From an uncultured Lachnospira sp. (lineage in GTDB: Bacteria; Bacillota; Clostridia; Lachnospirales; Lachnospiraceae), in assembly GCA_910587485.1 (NCBI GenBank), contig CAJUKN010000006.1, positions 122,450 through 186,449 of the forward strand: a stretch of 64,000 bases of DNA, given 5' to 3'. The notes beneath the pieces are model-generated. The model saw only the letters and a list, made by a program, of their open reading frames with translations. It had not been told where the DNA came from and made no database searches. How positions within the stretch are numbered: position 1 is the first letter of the stretch; each line of letters begins with the position of its first letter. A program made the translations under genes and the position numbers. Positions 63,992 to 64,000 of the stretch are shown one piece after another.

Positions 63992-64000
63992 AGTTCCCAA

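Overview
The window looks like part of the chromosome of an AT-rich, low-GC Gram-positive anaerobe, most likely a Lachnospiraceae-type clostridium. The reasons are the gene families (LL-diaminopimelate aminotransferase, DUF1836 and YerC-type regulators, coiled-coil SleB-like hydrolase, BspA-like and RCC1 secreted proteins ending in dockerins, a threonine T-box), the AAAGGA/GGAGG ribosome binding sites and the Tn916-type integrase. This placement is inferred from gene content, not from a database search.

Layout. 1-5.1 kb: 3' part of thiC, a PAP2 phosphatase, and a three-gene membrane operon with a degenerate ABC ATPase. 5.1-10.8 kb: an island bounded by an ~85-base imperfect direct repeat of the end of the preceding gene. 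It holds a BspA-like/dockerin gene broken by an in-frame amber codon, and a locus with the plan of a type III toxin-antitoxin system: strong promoter, tandem covarying RNA hairpins, two terminators, then a PBECR4-like nuclease gene. 10.9-18.3 kb: carAB, an SseB-family gene, a small membrane protein and a methyltransferase. 18.4-28.8 kb: cupin, a decayed toxin-like remnant, YdcF-like and patatin-like genes, a DNA-glycosylase-like gene, coaX-coaBC, and thrS behind a T-box. 29-38.8 kb: J-domain and cupin proteins, GH105, an XRE regulator, dapL and a large RCC1/dockerin protein. 39-45.4 kb: intact and dead Rpn-family nuclease genes, an EF-hand-like protein, GH43 and a cell-wall hydrolase. 45.6-56 kb: an LRR / VWA / MoxR three-gene system, a MacB-like transporter, PHP hydrolase, DUF1836, YerC-like regulator, and PspA with an SPFH protein. 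56-64 kb: a DHFR-like reductase, pcrA, a small Asp-rich membrane protein, rlmD, and the integrase end of a mobile element inserted just behind rlmD.

The intergenic spaces are unusually rich in dispersed structured repeats. One family has eight recognisable copies, all in the same orientation. Another module ends in a Shine-Dalgarno sequence and start codon, and a third has two copies directly behind gene stops. They often sit in 5' leaders or just after genes and form a mosaic.

The best candidate for an undescribed system is the RNA-repeat/PBECR4 locus at 9.70-10.55 kb. The LRR-VWA-MoxR operon at 45.7-49.3 kb comes second. Family names are recalled from sequence features; no searches were run.
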